DNA from: Geomonas silvestris
GTDB taxonomy: Bacteria > Desulfobacterota > Desulfuromonadia > Geobacterales > Geobacteraceae
Length of the DNA stretch: 64,000 bases
NCBI RefSeq assembly: GCF_014193515.1
Contig: NZ_BLXX01000004.1
Span: 62,001 to 126,000, forward strand
Direction of reading: 5' to 3'
Shown: one piece after another, positions 63,930 to 64,000 of the stretch
Layout of the letters: each line of letters begins with the position of its first letter
Position numbering within the stretch: position 1 is the first letter of the stretch
Notes under the pieces: generated by a model
What the model was told of the DNA's origin: nothing
Databases searched by the model: none
What the model saw: only the letters and a program-made list of their open reading frames with translations
Program-made: the position numbers and the translations under genes

Positions 63930-64000
63930 TTAGAGGTTCGGGAGGGCATCGTTGCGTATGCTCAAAAGGACGCTGTTTATCAGCGTCGAGGAGGTACCCT
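63930..64000 (-). CDS. Possible C-terminal end of an upstream gene
   Basis: An open minus-strand frame enters from the right edge and ends at a TAA on 63930-63932: ...GTSSTLINSVLLSIRNDALP then NL and stop. Length and frame fit a cluster gene 32 bp before the TagF-like start, but 23 residues are too few to name it. Confidence 0.35.
   Translation of the reverse strand, partial: GTSSTLINSVLLSIRNDALPNL

Overview
The window looks like a chromosome segment from a Geobacterales member (Geobacter, Geomonas or Citrifermentans type, Desulfobacterota). I infer this from gene content: a deltaproteobacterial-style che cluster, a DtxR/FeoB/Fur iron block, a cytochrome P460-type protein, SAM-cycle genes with a SahR-like regulator, high GC, and intergenic CACGGAG repeats. 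No rRNA, tRNA, phage, IS element or CRISPR array was seen.

Layout. (1) 1-8.2 kb, minus strand: a chemosensory cluster, in transcription order soluble MCP-like receptor, STAS protein, CheY, CheA, terminator, CheR, CheD, CheB and an EAL-HDOD protein cut by the left edge. CheA carries a paired motif resembling the MshEN/GspE-N fold. (2) 8.4-13.1 kb: a P460-type cytochrome, then iron homeostasis (DtxR-FeoA regulator, a 58-residue Cys-rich protein, feoB, fur). Between feoB and fur lies a plus-strand candidate sRNA with a Fur-box-like site and an intrinsic terminator. (3) 13.2-18.9 kb: a RelE-like protein with an inserted CxxC/CxxC knuckle, a MoxR ATPase/VWA/hypothetical trio, a three-PAS histidine kinase, and a tiny membrane ORF whose TGA may encode selenocysteine. 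(4) 19-26.1 kb: SAM cycle (ahcY, sahR-like, metK), a nitronate monooxygenase-family enzyme and a two-component pair. (5) 26.3-32.9 kb: housekeeping (lipoprotein, cyclophilin, periplasmic peroxiredoxin, Rep/UvrD helicase, ligA). (6) 32.9-64 kb: cell-surface island, nearly all on the minus strand. It holds a glycosyltransferase, a secreted NHL/InlB-repeat protein (plus strand), a type I secretion system (TolC-like, ABC, HlyD) with a Sel1 protein, a roughly 3181-residue repetitive adhesin, a lipoprotein sharing a domain with that adhesin, and an exopolysaccharide cluster (YjbH, polyprenyl glycosylphosphotransferase, decayed glycosyltransferase, WecG/TagA, GT4, O-antigen ligase/polymerase, CDP-glycerol glycerophosphotransferase family).

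How they may work together. The surface island fits a biofilm function: polysaccharide assembly and export beside a giant type I secreted adhesin with its own exporter. A chemosensory array with c-di-GMP-type domains (EAL-HDOD, MshEN-like CheA insert) lies elsewhere in the window; a link between the two is speculation. The iron block fits uptake of Fe(II) by FeoB under DtxR/Fur control. The SAM block fits SahR control of SAH recycling, with a clear inverted-repeat operator upstream of sahR.

The strongest candidates for something new are the TGA-interrupted small membrane protein (18.69-18.85 kb), the feoB-fur sRNA candidate (12.4-12.5 kb), the CheA MshEN-like insert, and the 300-bp tandem-repeat adhesin with its lipoprotein neighbour. 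All calls come from reading the sequence; no database search or structure calculation was run.
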